Below, piece after piece: positions 50,747 to 59,547 of a stretch of DNA of 64,000 nt. This stretch comes from Rhodopseudomonas palustris (GTDB lineage: Bacteria; Pseudomonadota; Alphaproteobacteria; Rhizobiales; Xanthobacteraceae). The notes under the pieces are model-generated. The model had not been told where the DNA came from, did no database searches, and saw nothing but the letters and a program-made list of their open reading frames with translations. Within the stretch, counting starts at the first letter, position 1. Each line of letters begins with the position of its first letter. The stretch is taken from positions 1 through 64,000 of the forward strand of contig JACRJB010000037.1 of the NCBI GenBank assembly GCA_016215605.1, read 5' to 3'. The translations under genes were made by a program, and so were the position numbers.

Positions 50747-52360
50747 TCACCGCCGCAGCATCCCGCCCAGCGTCCCCCGCACGATCGAGCGGCCGACCGA
50801 GCTGCCCATCGAGCCGCCGACCTTCTTGCCGAGTTCGGCCGCGAGACCGCCGACCACGGTGGTGGCGACGGTGCGGGCGACGCTGCGCGCCACCACTTGC
50901 CCCGTCGTGAGCTTGCCGCGCGGCGTGTTGGTGCCGAACACGGTCGAGACCAGGCTGCCGAGCTGGCCGAACAGGCCGCCGCTCTCGGCCGGCTCGGCGC
51001 CCTCGCCGGCGGCCTTGCCGTTCAGCCGGTCGCGCAGCTTCTCGAACGCCGATTCCGAGTCGATCGCGGTGTCGTATTTGCCGCGCAGCGGGCTCGCGGC
51101 GACGATCGCCTTGCGCTCCTCCGGCGTGATCGGCCCGATCCGCGCCGACGGCGGCCGGATCATCACCCGCTCGACCATCGCCGGCGTGCCGTTGCCTTCG
51201 AGGAACGACACCAGCGCCTCGCCCTTGCCGAGTTCGGTGATCGCCTTCGTCGTGTCGAGCTTGGGATTGGGCCGGAACGTGGTCGCCGCCGCCGCCACCG
51301 CCTTCTGGTCGCGCGGCGTGAAGGCGCGCAGCGCGTGCTGCACGCGGTTGCCGAGCTGCGCCAGCACGCGGTCCGGCACGTCGATCGGATTCTGCGTGAC
51401 GAAGTAGACGCCGACGCCCTTGGAACGGATCAACCGCACGACCTGTTCAATTTTGTCCATCAGCGGCTTCGGCGCGTCGTTGAACAACAGATGCGCCTCG
51501 TCGAAGAAGAACACCAGCTTGGGCTTGTCGGGATCGCCGAGTTCGGGCAGCTCCTCGAACAGCTCGGACAGCATCCACAGCAGGAACGTCGCGTACAGCC
51601 GCGGATTGGTCATCAGCTTGTCGGCGGCCAGGATATTGACCAGGCCGCGGCCCTGATTGTCGGTGCGAATGAAATCTTTCAGCTGCAGCGCCGGCTCGCC
51701 GAAGAAGCTTTCGCCGCCCTGGTTCTCCAGCACGAGCAATTGCCGCTGGATGGTGCCCACCGTCTGCTTGGTGACGTTGCCGAGCGCCTGCGCGGCCTGG
51801 CGGATGTCGGCATTGACGTCGCCGTTCTCGGCGACCTTGGCGGCGATCGGCGCGATCGCGTCGAGCATCGCGCGCAGATCCTTCATGTCGACCAGCGGCA
51901 GACCCATGTCGTCGGCGACGCGGAACGCGACGTTGAGCACGCCTTCCTGCACGTCGTTGAGATCGAGCATCCGCGACAGCAGCAGCGGCCCCATCTCCGA
52001 CACCGTGGCGCGCACCGGATGGCCCTGCTCGCCGAACACGTCCCAGAACACCGTGCTGAACTGGTCGGGCTGGAACGCCAGCCCCATTTCCTTGGCGCGC
52101 TTCAGAATGAAGTCCTTCGCCTCGCCGGTTTCGGCGATGCCGGAGAGATCGCCCTTGATGTCGGCGGCAAACACGGGCACACCGGCGCGCGCGAAGCCTT
52201 CGGCCATCACCTGCAGCGTCACCGTCTTGCCGGTGCCGGTGGCGCCGGTGACGAGGCCGTGGCGATTGGCGAGGCCGAGCGTCAGCCACGCCGGCTGTTC
52301 GCCCTTGCCGATGAAGATCTTGCCATCGGTATCATCGTTACCGGTTTCGCTCGCCGCCAT
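50747..52360 (-). CDS. HerA-like helicase/ATPase (DUF853, YjgR type)
   Basis: A 537-aa ATPase of the HerA/FtsK fold. Walker A is GATGTGKTVTLQVMAEGFAR near residue 37, Walker B is KLVFFFDEAHLLFNDAP near residue 290, and the sensor/Arg-finger part is FVTQNPIDVPDRVLAQLGNR. The C-terminal ~100 residues have a Gly-rich tail (GSMGSSVGRSIVRGTLGGML). The DUF853 group is bacterial and its role is not defined. Start Met 52360. It is monocistronic and not linked to NurA, so it is not the archaeal-type repair pair. Confidence 0.9.
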   Translation of the reverse strand: MAASETGNDDTDGKIFIGKGEQPAWLTLGLANRHGLVTGATGTGKTVTLQVMAEGFARAGVPVFAADIKGDLSGIAETGEAKDFILKRAKEMGLAFQPDQFSTVFWDVFGEQGHPVRATVSEMGPLLLSRMLDLNDVQEGVLNVAFRVADDMGLPLVDMKDLRAMLDAIAPIAAKVAENGDVNADIRQAAQALGNVTKQTVGTIQRQLLVLENQGGESFFGEPALQLKDFIRTDNQGRGLVNILAADKLMTNPRLYATFLLWMLSELFEELPELGDPDKPKLVFFFDEAHLLFNDAPKPLMDKIEQVVRLIRSKGVGVYFVTQNPIDVPDRVLAQLGNRVQHALRAFTPRDQKAVAAAATTFRPNPKLDTTKAITELGKGEALVSFLEGNGTPAMVERVMIRPPSARIGPITPEERKAIVAASPLRGKYDTAIDSESAFEKLRDRLNGKAAGEGAEPAESGGLFGQLGSLVSTVFGTNTPRGKLTTGQVVARSVARTVATTVVGGLAAELGKKVGGSMGSSVGRSIVRGTLGGMLRR

Positions 52361-52678
52361 CGTGCCGTTTCCCCGCGTGCAGAAACAATCGAGCCGTCAG
52401 CGGCTCCGTTCGCTCCGCATATCCTGCATATCGATGAAAACTGTTCAACGATCATTCGGCGCCGCCGCAATCTCGCGGAACGGCGGTGCGAAATGCGCCG
52501 TCTTAATCTCTTGGTAGAGCCGGCCGGGTCAGAACCCTCGTGCAATGTTGCAACACTCGCGAATCGAATCCGGCGGAACAGCGGCTTCTCGCGCGCGCGT
52601 TGCTTGTGTTTCGGAAATTGGAAGATCAGGATAAATGCGACAAGTACAATCCGGCAGACGACCGGCGGCGGGGGCGTA

Positions 52679-53047
52679 ATGGACGAGTTGATTGAACGGC
52701 TGGCCGACAAGGCCGGCCTGGAGAAAGCCGTTGCCGGCAAGAGCGTCGGCATCATCCTCGGCTTTCTCCGCAACGAGGGTCCGCAAGAACCCGTCCAGGC
52801 CCTGATCGACACCATCCCCGGCGCCGAAGCGGCGATCGAATCCGCCAATGAATCGCGCGGCGGGCTCAGCAAACTGATGGGCGGCGGCGTGATGGCGATG
52901 GGCGCGCGGCTGATGGGGCTCGGCCTCGGCATGGCCGACATCCAGAAGCTCGCGCACGAGCTGTTTCACATCGGCCGCGAAAAGATCGGCGCGGATCGGA
53001 TGAAGACGATCATCGCCGAGACGCCGGGCCTTCGCCAATTCACGTGA
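52679..53047 (+). CDS. DUF2267-like small protein
   Basis: A 122-aa protein: DELIERLADKAGLEKAVAGK, then a helical region LGFLRNEGPQEPVQALIDTI, a Gly/Met-rich central part (LMGGGVMAMGARLMGLGLGM), and an end like DUF2267 proteins (IGADRMKTIIAETPGLRQF). Start 52679 has GGCGGGGGCG just upstream. It precedes the DUF4332 gene by 19 bp. Function unknown. Confidence 0.7.
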   Translation: MDELIERLADKAGLEKAVAGKSVGIILGFLRNEGPQEPVQALIDTIPGAEAAIESANESRGGLSKLMGGGVMAMGARLMGLGLGMADIQKLAHELFHIGREKIGADRMKTIIAETPGLRQFT

Positions 53048-53066
53048 CACGTCAGTTCCGAGTCCA

Positions 53067-53474
53067 ATGACATACCCCATCTCCCAGATTGACGGCATGA
53101 CCGCAGCGGCAGCCGCCAAACTGAAATCCGTCGGCATCCGCACCACCAAAGCCCTGCTCGAAGCCGCAAAGACGATGCGCGGCCGCAAGGCGCTCGCCGC
53201 CAAGACCGGCCTGCCCGAACAGCAATTGCTGGAATGGGCCAACATCGCCGACTGCATGCGCATCCCCGGCATGGGCAAGGCCAAGGCCGAACTGCTGCGC
53301 GCCGCCGGCGTCTCGACGCTGCGCGAATTCACCCACCGCAACCCGGCGCGGCTGGCGCAGACCATGAAAGAAGCCAACCTCCAGCGCAAACTGGTCCGCG
53401 CCCTGCCGTCCGAGAAGGAAGTCGGGCAGCTGATCGAAGAGGCGCGGAAGTTGCCGTTGAAGATTAGTTATTGA
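53067..53474 (+). CDS. DUF4332 helix-hairpin-helix protein
   Basis: A 135-aa protein with two HhH-like units: QIDGMTAAAAAKLKSVGIRT and IPGMGKAKAELLRAAGVSTL, each with the G-(M/x)-x-x-A-x-x-L-x-x-x-G-(I/V) pattern, as in DUF4332. HhH folds bind DNA or protein; its partner is unknown. The N-terminus MTYPISQIDGM is typical. It is likely co-transcribed with the gene before it. Confidence 0.85.
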   Translation: MTYPISQIDGMTAAAAAKLKSVGIRTTKALLEAAKTMRGRKALAAKTGLPEQQLLEWANIADCMRIPGMGKAKAELLRAAGVSTLREFTHRNPARLAQTMKEANLQRKLVRALPSEKEVGQLIEEARKLPLKISY

Positions 53475-53929
53475 GGGGGATGCGCGAAGCTTGGCTGACT
53501 GCGGAGTATCACCCCTTCCGGGCGTTCGGCTATCGTTTACTCGCATAACTTTAAGCTGCTTAGTGTTCTAGAACTACAACGGGTGCGCAGCCGACCTGAA
53601 TTGTCGCAGCATGTTCATTTGAATCGGCTTCCGCTTTCTGCGGATAACGAACGATCCCTTCCTTTCAGTGACGGCAATGTCGCCAATTGACAAAAAGTGC
53701 ACCTTAGCGACCGAGTTGCCGGCGTCCGCCTTTAGCCCTTAACGGACGTCGGCCCGCACTTTGCTGCCCCAAGGCGGTCGAGTATAAAATGAATTCAGGC
53801 AGAACTGTGCGCCGCCGCAAGCGCCAAATTGCATCTTCCAAAAGCGCAACGTCGGTGTTTGGGGGCGTTCTTAGACGAGCATGCCGACAAAGACAGCTTA
53901 TTTCGGCCTGGAGGCGTGAGGGAGGAGAG
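53475..53929. other. Intergenic entry to the folP-side island
   Basis: About 450 bases. From ~53520 the sequence is clearly richer in A and T than the core genome (tttactcgcataactttaag, ttagtgttctagaac), marking the left edge of transferred DNA. An open frame continues from 53789 into the next gene, but its first 47 codons have no ribosome site. No integrase or tRNA is visible. Confidence 0.5.
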
Positions 53930-56116
53930 ATGAGCGACAAACTTGAGCCGATCATCCGAACAATCGAACGGCGCGCACAGTGCCGGCCAGGCCGCATGGT
54001 CGTTGCCATAAATCCGAGAACGGGTAAGTCGCTGTCGAACGCCGGCCTCCTGAATATCACGATCAACCGGATCCTGAACGATGAGGTCCTGTACGAGATA
54101 AAATCAGACGAATGGGTGTGCATCGAGGATTCAATCGTCACGATCGCAGCATTCCCGACCAACGAGCGCTCCGATTCCACCTTCCAAATCCGCGTTAGGG
54201 CATCAAAGGAAAACGTGACGCGGATTGCCGAGGCCCTACACAGTAAAGAGTTCAGTCCGACTCAGATTCTGCTCCAGTTAATCAATTACTCTCTCCGCGA
54301 CTTGCTCAATGAATCGGCGAGGCAAGGCGAGATGTCGGCAATTGAGCTAATCGGGATCAACCGGTCAGCATGGGAAGCGGAAATTGTCCGGGCAATCGCA
54401 GGCAGGCTAAGCTTGGACGCCGAAATCGTGCTGCCGATGCAACGTCCGATCATCGATACCGACGTGGTGATCCGCGCTGTGGCAATACCGATTAGTCCGA
54501 GCGACGCGCCCCACGCGACCTTTCCGATCACGTTCTCGGTTGTTCTGGCTCGCGCCCAATTGCGATCGAGCGAGCCGCTGCCACGTTCGGCGCGCGATGG
54601 CGAAGCGCTGGTGCGCATCATCATAATCAAGGCCTTTCGCGACCTCATCTCGCTCTACACCTATTGGTATCAATCTGAGGAGATGAAGAAGCAACTCACT
54701 GGCGCTCTGTCGGAAGAGTTGGGCCGCTATGCCTATTCACTGAAATCGATCGTGATGGATCCGATTGCACCTCCAATTCCGGCAGAGGATTTGATCGCCA
54801 CCGATATCAACTGGACCGGCTCGCATGCACGGCCGATCTCCTTCCGTGTGCAAGCCATGGTTCGCATGAATACGGACGGCGCCGGTGTTTATCACGCGCG
54901 AAAGCTGGACCGAAACGATTGGATCAAGGCGGAGATTTCACGAGCCCTGGAATTCGCAATGCATGGCCGCAATTTGATCGAATTCACCGCGGAAGCCGAG
55001 CACGAGTTGCATAAGGCCGTGCATCGCCGGCTCGAGGATAGCGCACGCTGGATAGGCCACGAGGTTGCCTCACTCGAATTGGTTCCGCGAACTGAAATTC
55101 AACCGCCGCAGATACCCACGCAAGGCTACGGACCCCACTTTGAGATCAGTGACAATGGAATCATCAACTTTGCTCCAGCCCGGGCGCTCGATCGCCATGG
55201 CAACAATATTGTCCGCCTTTCGAAATTACATCCCATCCTATGCACATTGACGTCAAACCTTGTTGAGGCGCTGGGCCACGGCAACATTCCCCACTGCTAT
55301 CTAAAAGATAGAGCAGAGGCATATCGGGAGCTCATCGAGCATAGCATCGATACTATCGACTTCGCCAGGCTCTACGTGGAGGGTACTCGGCTTGCAAACG
55401 CGATGAAAACAGCCCTAGCTGACGAAGATTTGCCGCAACTCGCGCATCCTGTTCAAGAAGCGTTAGATTCGCTACTTCAATTGCACGGCACTTTTGTGCT
55501 GGCGACAGCCGAAGGTATTGAAATTATCGCCGCCGAGGAGCGATACCGACGCACGCCGCAAGAAGAGGCTGAACACCGGGCCGCAGCTATCAGCTTTGCG
55601 GAGAGTTTACAGAATGAACCAAACCTGATTGATCCGAAGGCCGCCTCATTTGTCCTTGAAACAGCGAAGGAAATCGGGAGAGGCGCCAATCCCGAGCGCA
55701 GCAGCGTTATTGCGAGCGGCACAGTAAAGAACGTATCTATCGTTGTCTCAACTCTTGGAACGCTCGGAGCAGCCTCCACCGCGGCGGTAGCATCGGGCAT
55801 ACCGGCTTTGGTCGTAGCGAGCGGCATCTCGGCGTTGGTCGTTGGAGAGAGTCTGAAGAAGTCAAAGCCCTTCGCTGCCCTCACTGGATTGATTACCAAG
55901 GGACTTGATAAAGCATCTGACACGGAAGTCACAAGCGTACTTAGCACTCTCAGCGAAAGATTCAGGCTACAGCTTGAGCCTGTACTTAGGATTGAACCTC
56001 AACTACGGCGTCTCGCAAATCAACGCGAATTCAGTTGGCTCAACCGAACGCTGGACTGGTTACAGTATGAGCCCTCCGTTGTCGATCGTTTCTCTTCGGA
56101 AACGGAGAACCGTTAG
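53930..56116 (+). CDS. Large membrane-associated protein of unknown function with repeated SPFH-like modules (tentative)
   Basis: A 728-aa protein. The start at 53930 has GGGAGGAGAG directly before ATG. Three stretches look like repeats of one alpha/beta unit: FQIRVRASKENVTRIAEALH; FPITFSVVLARAQLRSSEPL with RDLISLYTYWYQSEEMKKQL; and ISFRVQAMVRMNTDGAGVYH with DWIKAEISRALEFAMHGRNL and ELHKAVHRRLEDSARWIGHE. The pattern of strand, amphipathic helix and coiled coil recalls SPFH/band-7 proteins, but this is my reading, not a firm match. A hydrophobic Ala/Gly/Val-rich segment (~600-645) could be membrane helices. GC and codon use are lower than in neighbours, consistent with transfer. Neighbours are a folP fragment and a toxin-antitoxin pair. 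Confidence 0.7.
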   Translation: MSDKLEPIIRTIERRAQCRPGRMVVAINPRTGKSLSNAGLLNITINRILNDEVLYEIKSDEWVCIEDSIVTIAAFPTNERSDSTFQIRVRASKENVTRIAEALHSKEFSPTQILLQLINYSLRDLLNESARQGEMSAIELIGINRSAWEAEIVRAIAGRLSLDAEIVLPMQRPIIDTDVVIRAVAIPISPSDAPHATFPITFSVVLARAQLRSSEPLPRSARDGEALVRIIIIKAFRDLISLYTYWYQSEEMKKQLTGALSEELGRYAYSLKSIVMDPIAPPIPAEDLIATDINWTGSHARPISFRVQAMVRMNTDGAGVYHARKLDRNDWIKAEISRALEFAMHGRNLIEFTAEAEHELHKAVHRRLEDSARWIGHEVASLELVPRTEIQPPQIPTQGYGPHFEISDNGIINFAPARALDRHGNNIVRLSKLHPILCTLTSNLVEALGHGNIPHCYLKDRAEAYRELIEHSIDTIDFARLYVEGTRLANAMKTALADEDLPQLAHPVQEALDSLLQLHGTFVLATAEGIEIIAAEERYRRTPQEEAEHRAAAISFAESLQNEPNLIDPKAASFVLETAKEIGRGANPERSSVIASGTVKNVSIVVSTLGTLGAASTAAVASGIPALVVASGISALVVGESLKKSKPFAALTGLITKGLDKASDTEVTSVLSTLSERFRLQLEPVLRIEPQLRRLANQREFSWLNRTLDWLQYEPSVVDRFSSETENR

Positions 56117-56186
56117 CGCTTGGACCTGTAGATAAGCATTTGCTCGATTACAGAGCGCTACGGGGCAAGACCAGCCGTTCCCCCAT

Positions 56187-56313
56187 CCGCTTGACTCCCC
56201 GCCGCTTCCCGCGCAAAGCGCTGGCCATGAGCGCAGTGCAGCAACCCCCAGCGCCTCCCACCGCGACCGGCGGCGCCGCCGCGTTGCGGGTGCTGCTCGC
56301 GCGCCCAGTGCCA
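56187..56313. repeat. Direct repeat, left copy (folP upstream/5' end)
   Basis: About 125 bases matching 58265-58391 with few differences: ccgcttgactccccgccgct tcccgcgcaaagcgctgg ... ctcccaccgcgaccggcggc gccgccgcgttgcgggtgct gctcgcgcg. The two copies bracket the toxin-antitoxin pair. Confidence 0.9.
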
Positions 56314-56400
56314 GCAGCACAAACGCAGGCCGCAAATTCCTCCTTGGTCGGCGCCACAGTTGCCGCTCCATTGACCCGGCAATCAGGTGGTCTATCTTGA
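56227..56400 (+). pseudogene. Truncated 5' fragment of folP
   Basis: The first ~29 codons match the start of folP at 58304: MSAVQQPPAPPTATGGAAAL versus MSAAQQTPAPPTATGGAAAL, then RVLLARPVPA versus RALLARPVPA. After that the sequence is unrelated and soon stops (56400). It is the left half of a partial duplication caused by insertion of the TA cassette. Confidence 0.85.
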
Positions 56401-56547
56401 GAGCGAGACAGCTCGGTCGGCGCAGGGCCTCGTTGAAATTCAGGCCTGTCGCACTGCGTTCTACGGCGAGCGGTCTATCTGGCGGGCGACTGGAAGTTCA
56501 GCCCGTCGCCTGACGACCGGGATCGAATTTTCCGGGGAACGCGGAAG

Positions 56548-57720
56548 ATGGCGAAGAGCGTGAAGGCGCTGATTAATCCGGCCATGCTGGCATGGGCGCG
56601 GGAGCAGGCCGGGTTCAGCCCGGACGAAGCCGCGCGCCGTCTCCACATCGACGAAGATCGCCTGCTCGCGCTCGAAGCCGGCGACGAGACATTGACGTTC
56701 CCCAAGCTGCTCGATCTCGCCGACCTCTACAAACGGCCGGTCAGCTTGTTTTACCTCAAGGCGCCGCCGAAGGGTTGGCAACCGATTCAGGATTTCCGGC
56801 GTCTTCCGGGCGTCGATGACGGCTTTTCCCCGCAACTGATCTACGCCATTCGGCTTGCCAGGGAACGGCGCGAGATCGCGTTGACGGTCCGCGATCAGCT
56901 CGGCGAGAAGGTCCGGGATTTCGATCTCGAAGCCACGCTCGAATCCGATGTCGAAAAGCTCGGCGAAACAATCCGCGACTATCTCGGCATCACCGAGACC
57001 GGTCAACAGAAGTTCCGCCGCAAGGCGTTCGACGGCTGGCGCATCGCGATCGAGGCGAAGGACATTCTGGTCTTCGTCGTCCCCCGACTTAAAATCCGCG
57101 AGATGCGCGGCACGGCGCTGGCCGAGCGGACGATGCCGGTGATCCTCATCAATGGGAAGGACCGCGGCAACGGCCGCGTCTTCACGCTGCTGCACGAGTT
57201 CTGTCATTTGGCGCTGCGTCAGAGCGGCGTCAGCAACATGGGTGGGGACCGCAACGACGCCCCTCACCCCGAGGTCGAGAAATTCTGCAACGCCGTGGCC
57301 GCGGCGGCGCTGATGCCGCGCGACTGGTTGCTCGGGGAGCCGCTGGTCGCGCAAAAGGGCAGTCAGAACAGCTGGCGCGACGACGAACTGGAGGCGCTGG
57401 CGTTGCGCTTCGGCGTCAGCCAGGAAGCCGTGCTGCGCCGCCTGCTGACGCTCGGCCGCACGACGCAGGCGTTCTACGACAACAAGCGGGCCGAATTTCA
57501 GAAGATCTATGCCCGGCTCGACGAGCGGAAGGAAGCCGCCGAAGGCGGCCCGAAGTACCACCATGTGGTGCTGAGCCAGCTCGGCCGCACCTTCACACAG
57601 CTCATTTTCCAAGGCTATCACGATCGATATTTCACGCTGCGCGATGTCGCAGGTCTTTTGAACATGAAGGTTACCACCGTTCCTGTGATGGAAAAGGCGG
57701 CCTTTGGCATTGCAGGCTGA
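56548..57720 (+). CDS. Xre-ImmA/IrrE family protein (HTH + zinc metallopeptidase), antitoxin of the PIN toxin
   Basis: A 390-aa protein. The N-terminal HTH_XRE reads LAWAREQAGFSPDEAARRLH and LEAGDETLTFPKLLDLADLY (~residues 12-60). The ImmA/IrrE domain follows with the zinc motif LLHEFCHLALRQSG (HExxH, ~216-220) and the downstream VEKFCNAVAAAALMPRDWLL (third ligand Glu/Asn region). This COG2856-type protein is typically encoded just before a DUF4411 PIN toxin, as here (gap 6 bp), and acts as antitoxin/repressor. Start Met 56548 follows GGGGAACGCGGAAG. Confidence 0.88.
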   Translation: MAKSVKALINPAMLAWAREQAGFSPDEAARRLHIDEDRLLALEAGDETLTFPKLLDLADLYKRPVSLFYLKAPPKGWQPIQDFRRLPGVDDGFSPQLIYAIRLARERREIALTVRDQLGEKVRDFDLEATLESDVEKLGETIRDYLGITETGQQKFRRKAFDGWRIAIEAKDILVFVVPRLKIREMRGTALAERTMPVILINGKDRGNGRVFTLLHEFCHLALRQSGVSNMGGDRNDAPHPEVEKFCNAVAAAALMPRDWLLGEPLVAQKGSQNSWRDDELEALALRFGVSQEAVLRRLLTLGRTTQAFYDNKRAEFQKIYARLDERKEAAEGGPKYHHVVLSQLGRTFTQLIFQGYHDRYFTLRDVAGLLNMKVTTVPVMEKAAFGIAG

Positions 57721-57726
57721 GCCGAC

Positions 57727-58194
57727 ATGGCTGCAAAGATCTATTGCATCGATACGAGCGCGCTGATCGCGGCCTGGTACGAGCGCTACAAGCCCAACCG
57801 CTTTCCGAAGCTGTGGCAGCAGCTCGACCAGCTCATCGCAAGTGATCGTCTGGTTTCCTCGACGCTGGTGCTGCGGGAATGCAGCAAGCGGTCCGAAGAA
57901 TTGCACGGCTGGCTGAAGCCGCGCGAAGCCATGTTCATCATGCCTGACGAAGCCGTGCAGTCGCAGGTCGACCATATCGTCAACACCTACACCGGCCTGG
58001 TCTCTGCAGGGAAAGAGAAATTCCAGGCCGACCCGTTCGTGATCGCCCTGGCCAAGGCGCAAGGCTACACGGTCGTCACCGAAGAAACCGGCATTGGCAG
58101 CCTCGGCAAGATTCCCGGTGTCTGCAACGCCATGAAGGTCGATTGTATCAACCTGATGCATTTGATCGACGAAGAGGACTGGGTGCTCGGATAG
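57727..58194 (+). CDS. DUF4411 PIN-domain ribonuclease toxin
   Basis: A 155-aa PIN-fold protein: YCIDTSALIAAWYERYKPNR (first catalytic Asp), LVLRECSKRSEELHGWLKPR (Glu), FQADPFVIALAKAQGYTVVT (third Asp) and a late acidic MHLIDEEDWV. DUF4411 proteins are predicted VapC-like RNases paired with Xre-ImmA proteins. It is 6 bp after the antitoxin gene and ends 70 bp before the right direct repeat. Confidence 0.9.
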   Translation: MAAKIYCIDTSALIAAWYERYKPNRFPKLWQQLDQLIASDRLVSSTLVLRECSKRSEELHGWLKPREAMFIMPDEAVQSQVDHIVNTYTGLVSAGKEKFQADPFVIALAKAQGYTVVTEETGIGSLGKIPGVCNAMKVDCINLMHLIDEEDWVLG

Positions 58195-58264
58195 CTTGCT
58201 CGCACGCTTGCAGATTTGAACAAGTTGGTAATGCCGCTGACCCCGCCGTTCGACCAGTTGATCC

Positions 58265-58391
58265 CCGCTTGACTCCCCGCCGCTTCCCGCGCAAAGCGCT
58301 GGTATGAGCGCAGCGCAGCAAACACCAGCGCCTCCCACCGCGACCGGCGGCGCCGCCGCGTTGCGGGCGCTGCTCGCGCGTCCCGTTCCCG
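58265..58391. repeat. Direct repeat, right copy (folP upstream/5' end)
   Basis: The partner of 56187-56313. It includes ~39 bases upstream of folP and its first ~29 codons; this copy is continuous with the complete gene. Confidence 0.9.
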
Positions 58392-59173
58392 CGGTGATGG
58401 GCATTCTCAACGTCACCCCCGAGTCCTTCTCCGACGGCGGCGACTTCGTCGCGCCCGAGCTTGCGCGGGCGCATGCGGCGCGGATGATTGCGGACGGCGC
58501 CGACATCATCGACATCGGCGCTGAGAGCACCCGGCCCTACGGGTCGACGCCGGTCTCGGCCGAGCAGGAGTTGCAGCGGCTGCGGCCGGTGCTGGACGCG
58601 GTCGCGGCGCTCGGCACGCCGGTGTCGATCGACAGCATGAAGGCCGAGGTGGTCGCCTACGCGCTCGACCACGGCGCGTCGATCGCCAACGACGTCTGGG
58701 GCCTGCAGCGCGATCCCGCGATGGCCGATGTCGTCGCCGCGCGCGGCGCGCCGGTGATCGTGATGCACAATCGTGACGCCGCCGATCCGGCGATCGACAT
58801 CGTCGCCGATATCGACGCCTTCTTCGAACGCTCGCTCGACATCGCGTCGCGCGCCGGTATCGCGCGCGAAAACATCGTGCTCGATCCCGGCATCGGCTTC
58901 GGCAAGACGCCGCAGCAGAGCATGATCACGCTGGCGCGGCTTGGCGCCTTCGCGCATTTCGGCCTGCCGATCCTGGTCGGCGCCTCGCGCAAACGATTCA
59001 TCAGCACGGTGGTGCCGTCGGAGCCGAAGCAGCGGCTCGGCGGTTCGATCGCCGCGCATCTGATGGCGATGCAGAACGGCGCGCGCATCATCCGCGCCCA
59101 CGACGTCGCCGACACCGCGCAGGCGCTGAAAGTCGCCCACGCCATCCGCGCCAGCAGCGAGGACCCGACATGA
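58304..59173 (+). CDS. folP: Dihydropteroate synthase
   Basis: A 289-aa TIM-barrel enzyme joining p-aminobenzoate to 6-hydroxymethyl-dihydropterin diphosphate. Motifs are VMGILNVTPESFSDGGDF (pterin/PPi loop), GADIIDIGAESTRPYGSTPV, VSIDSMKAEVV, NDVWGLQRD, VIVMHNRD, VLDPGIGFGKTPQQS and LVGASRKRFI. The sulfonamide target is complete. Codons 1-29 also exist as a fragment 2 kb upstream. The stop overlaps folB (ATGA, 59170-59173). Start Met 58304 has no strong ribosome site. Confidence 0.95.
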   Translation: MSAAQQTPAPPTATGGAAALRALLARPVPAVMGILNVTPESFSDGGDFVAPELARAHAARMIADGADIIDIGAESTRPYGSTPVSAEQELQRLRPVLDAVAALGTPVSIDSMKAEVVAYALDHGASIANDVWGLQRDPAMADVVAARGAPVIVMHNRDAADPAIDIVADIDAFFERSLDIASRAGIARENIVLDPGIGFGKTPQQSMITLARLGAFAHFGLPILVGASRKRFISTVVPSEPKQRLGGSIAAHLMAMQNGARIIRAHDVADTAQALKVAHAIRASSEDPT

Positions 59174-59547
59174 ACGACACCATCTTCATCACCGGCTTGG
59201 TGCTGCACGCGCGGCACGGCGTGATGGATCACGAGACTGAAGTCGGCCAGCGCTTCGTGATCGACCTGGCGCTGACCGCCGACCTCACCGAGTCCTCGCG
59301 CACCGATCGCCTGTCGGACACCGTGTCCTATTCCAACGTGGTGGCCTGCGCCACCGCGGCGTTCAAGGACGCCAACTACAAACTGCTGGAGCGCGCCGCC
59401 GGCGCGGTCGCCGACGCGATCCTGTCGGCGTTTCCGAAGATCACCGCGGTGAAGATCACCGTGCACAAACCGCACGCGCCGATCGCGGCGATCTTCGACG
59501 ACGTCGGCGTGATCATCACCCGCGCGCGGCAGCCCTCGCATGGCTGA
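59170..59547 (+). CDS. folB: Dihydroneopterin aldolase
   Basis: A 125-aa FolB: TIFITGLVLHARHGVMDHET, the family motif with conserved Glu and His; GQRFVIDLALTADLTESSRT; and LSDTVSYSNVV with the active-site Tyr; the end has KITVHKPHAPIAAIFDDVGV. It converts dihydroneopterin to hydroxymethyl-dihydropterin and glycolaldehyde. It overlaps folP (4 bp) and folK (8 bp), so the three are translationally coupled. Confidence 0.95.
   Translation: MNDTIFITGLVLHARHGVMDHETEVGQRFVIDLALTADLTESSRTDRLSDTVSYSNVVACATAAFKDANYKLLERAAGAVADAILSAFPKITAVKITVHKPHAPIAAIFDDVGVIITRARQPSHG

Noticed and set aside
50720-52678. Upstream extension of the DUF2267-like gene frame
   Set aside because: It overlaps the HerA-like gene antisense for its whole length; the ATG at 52679 has its own ribosome site.
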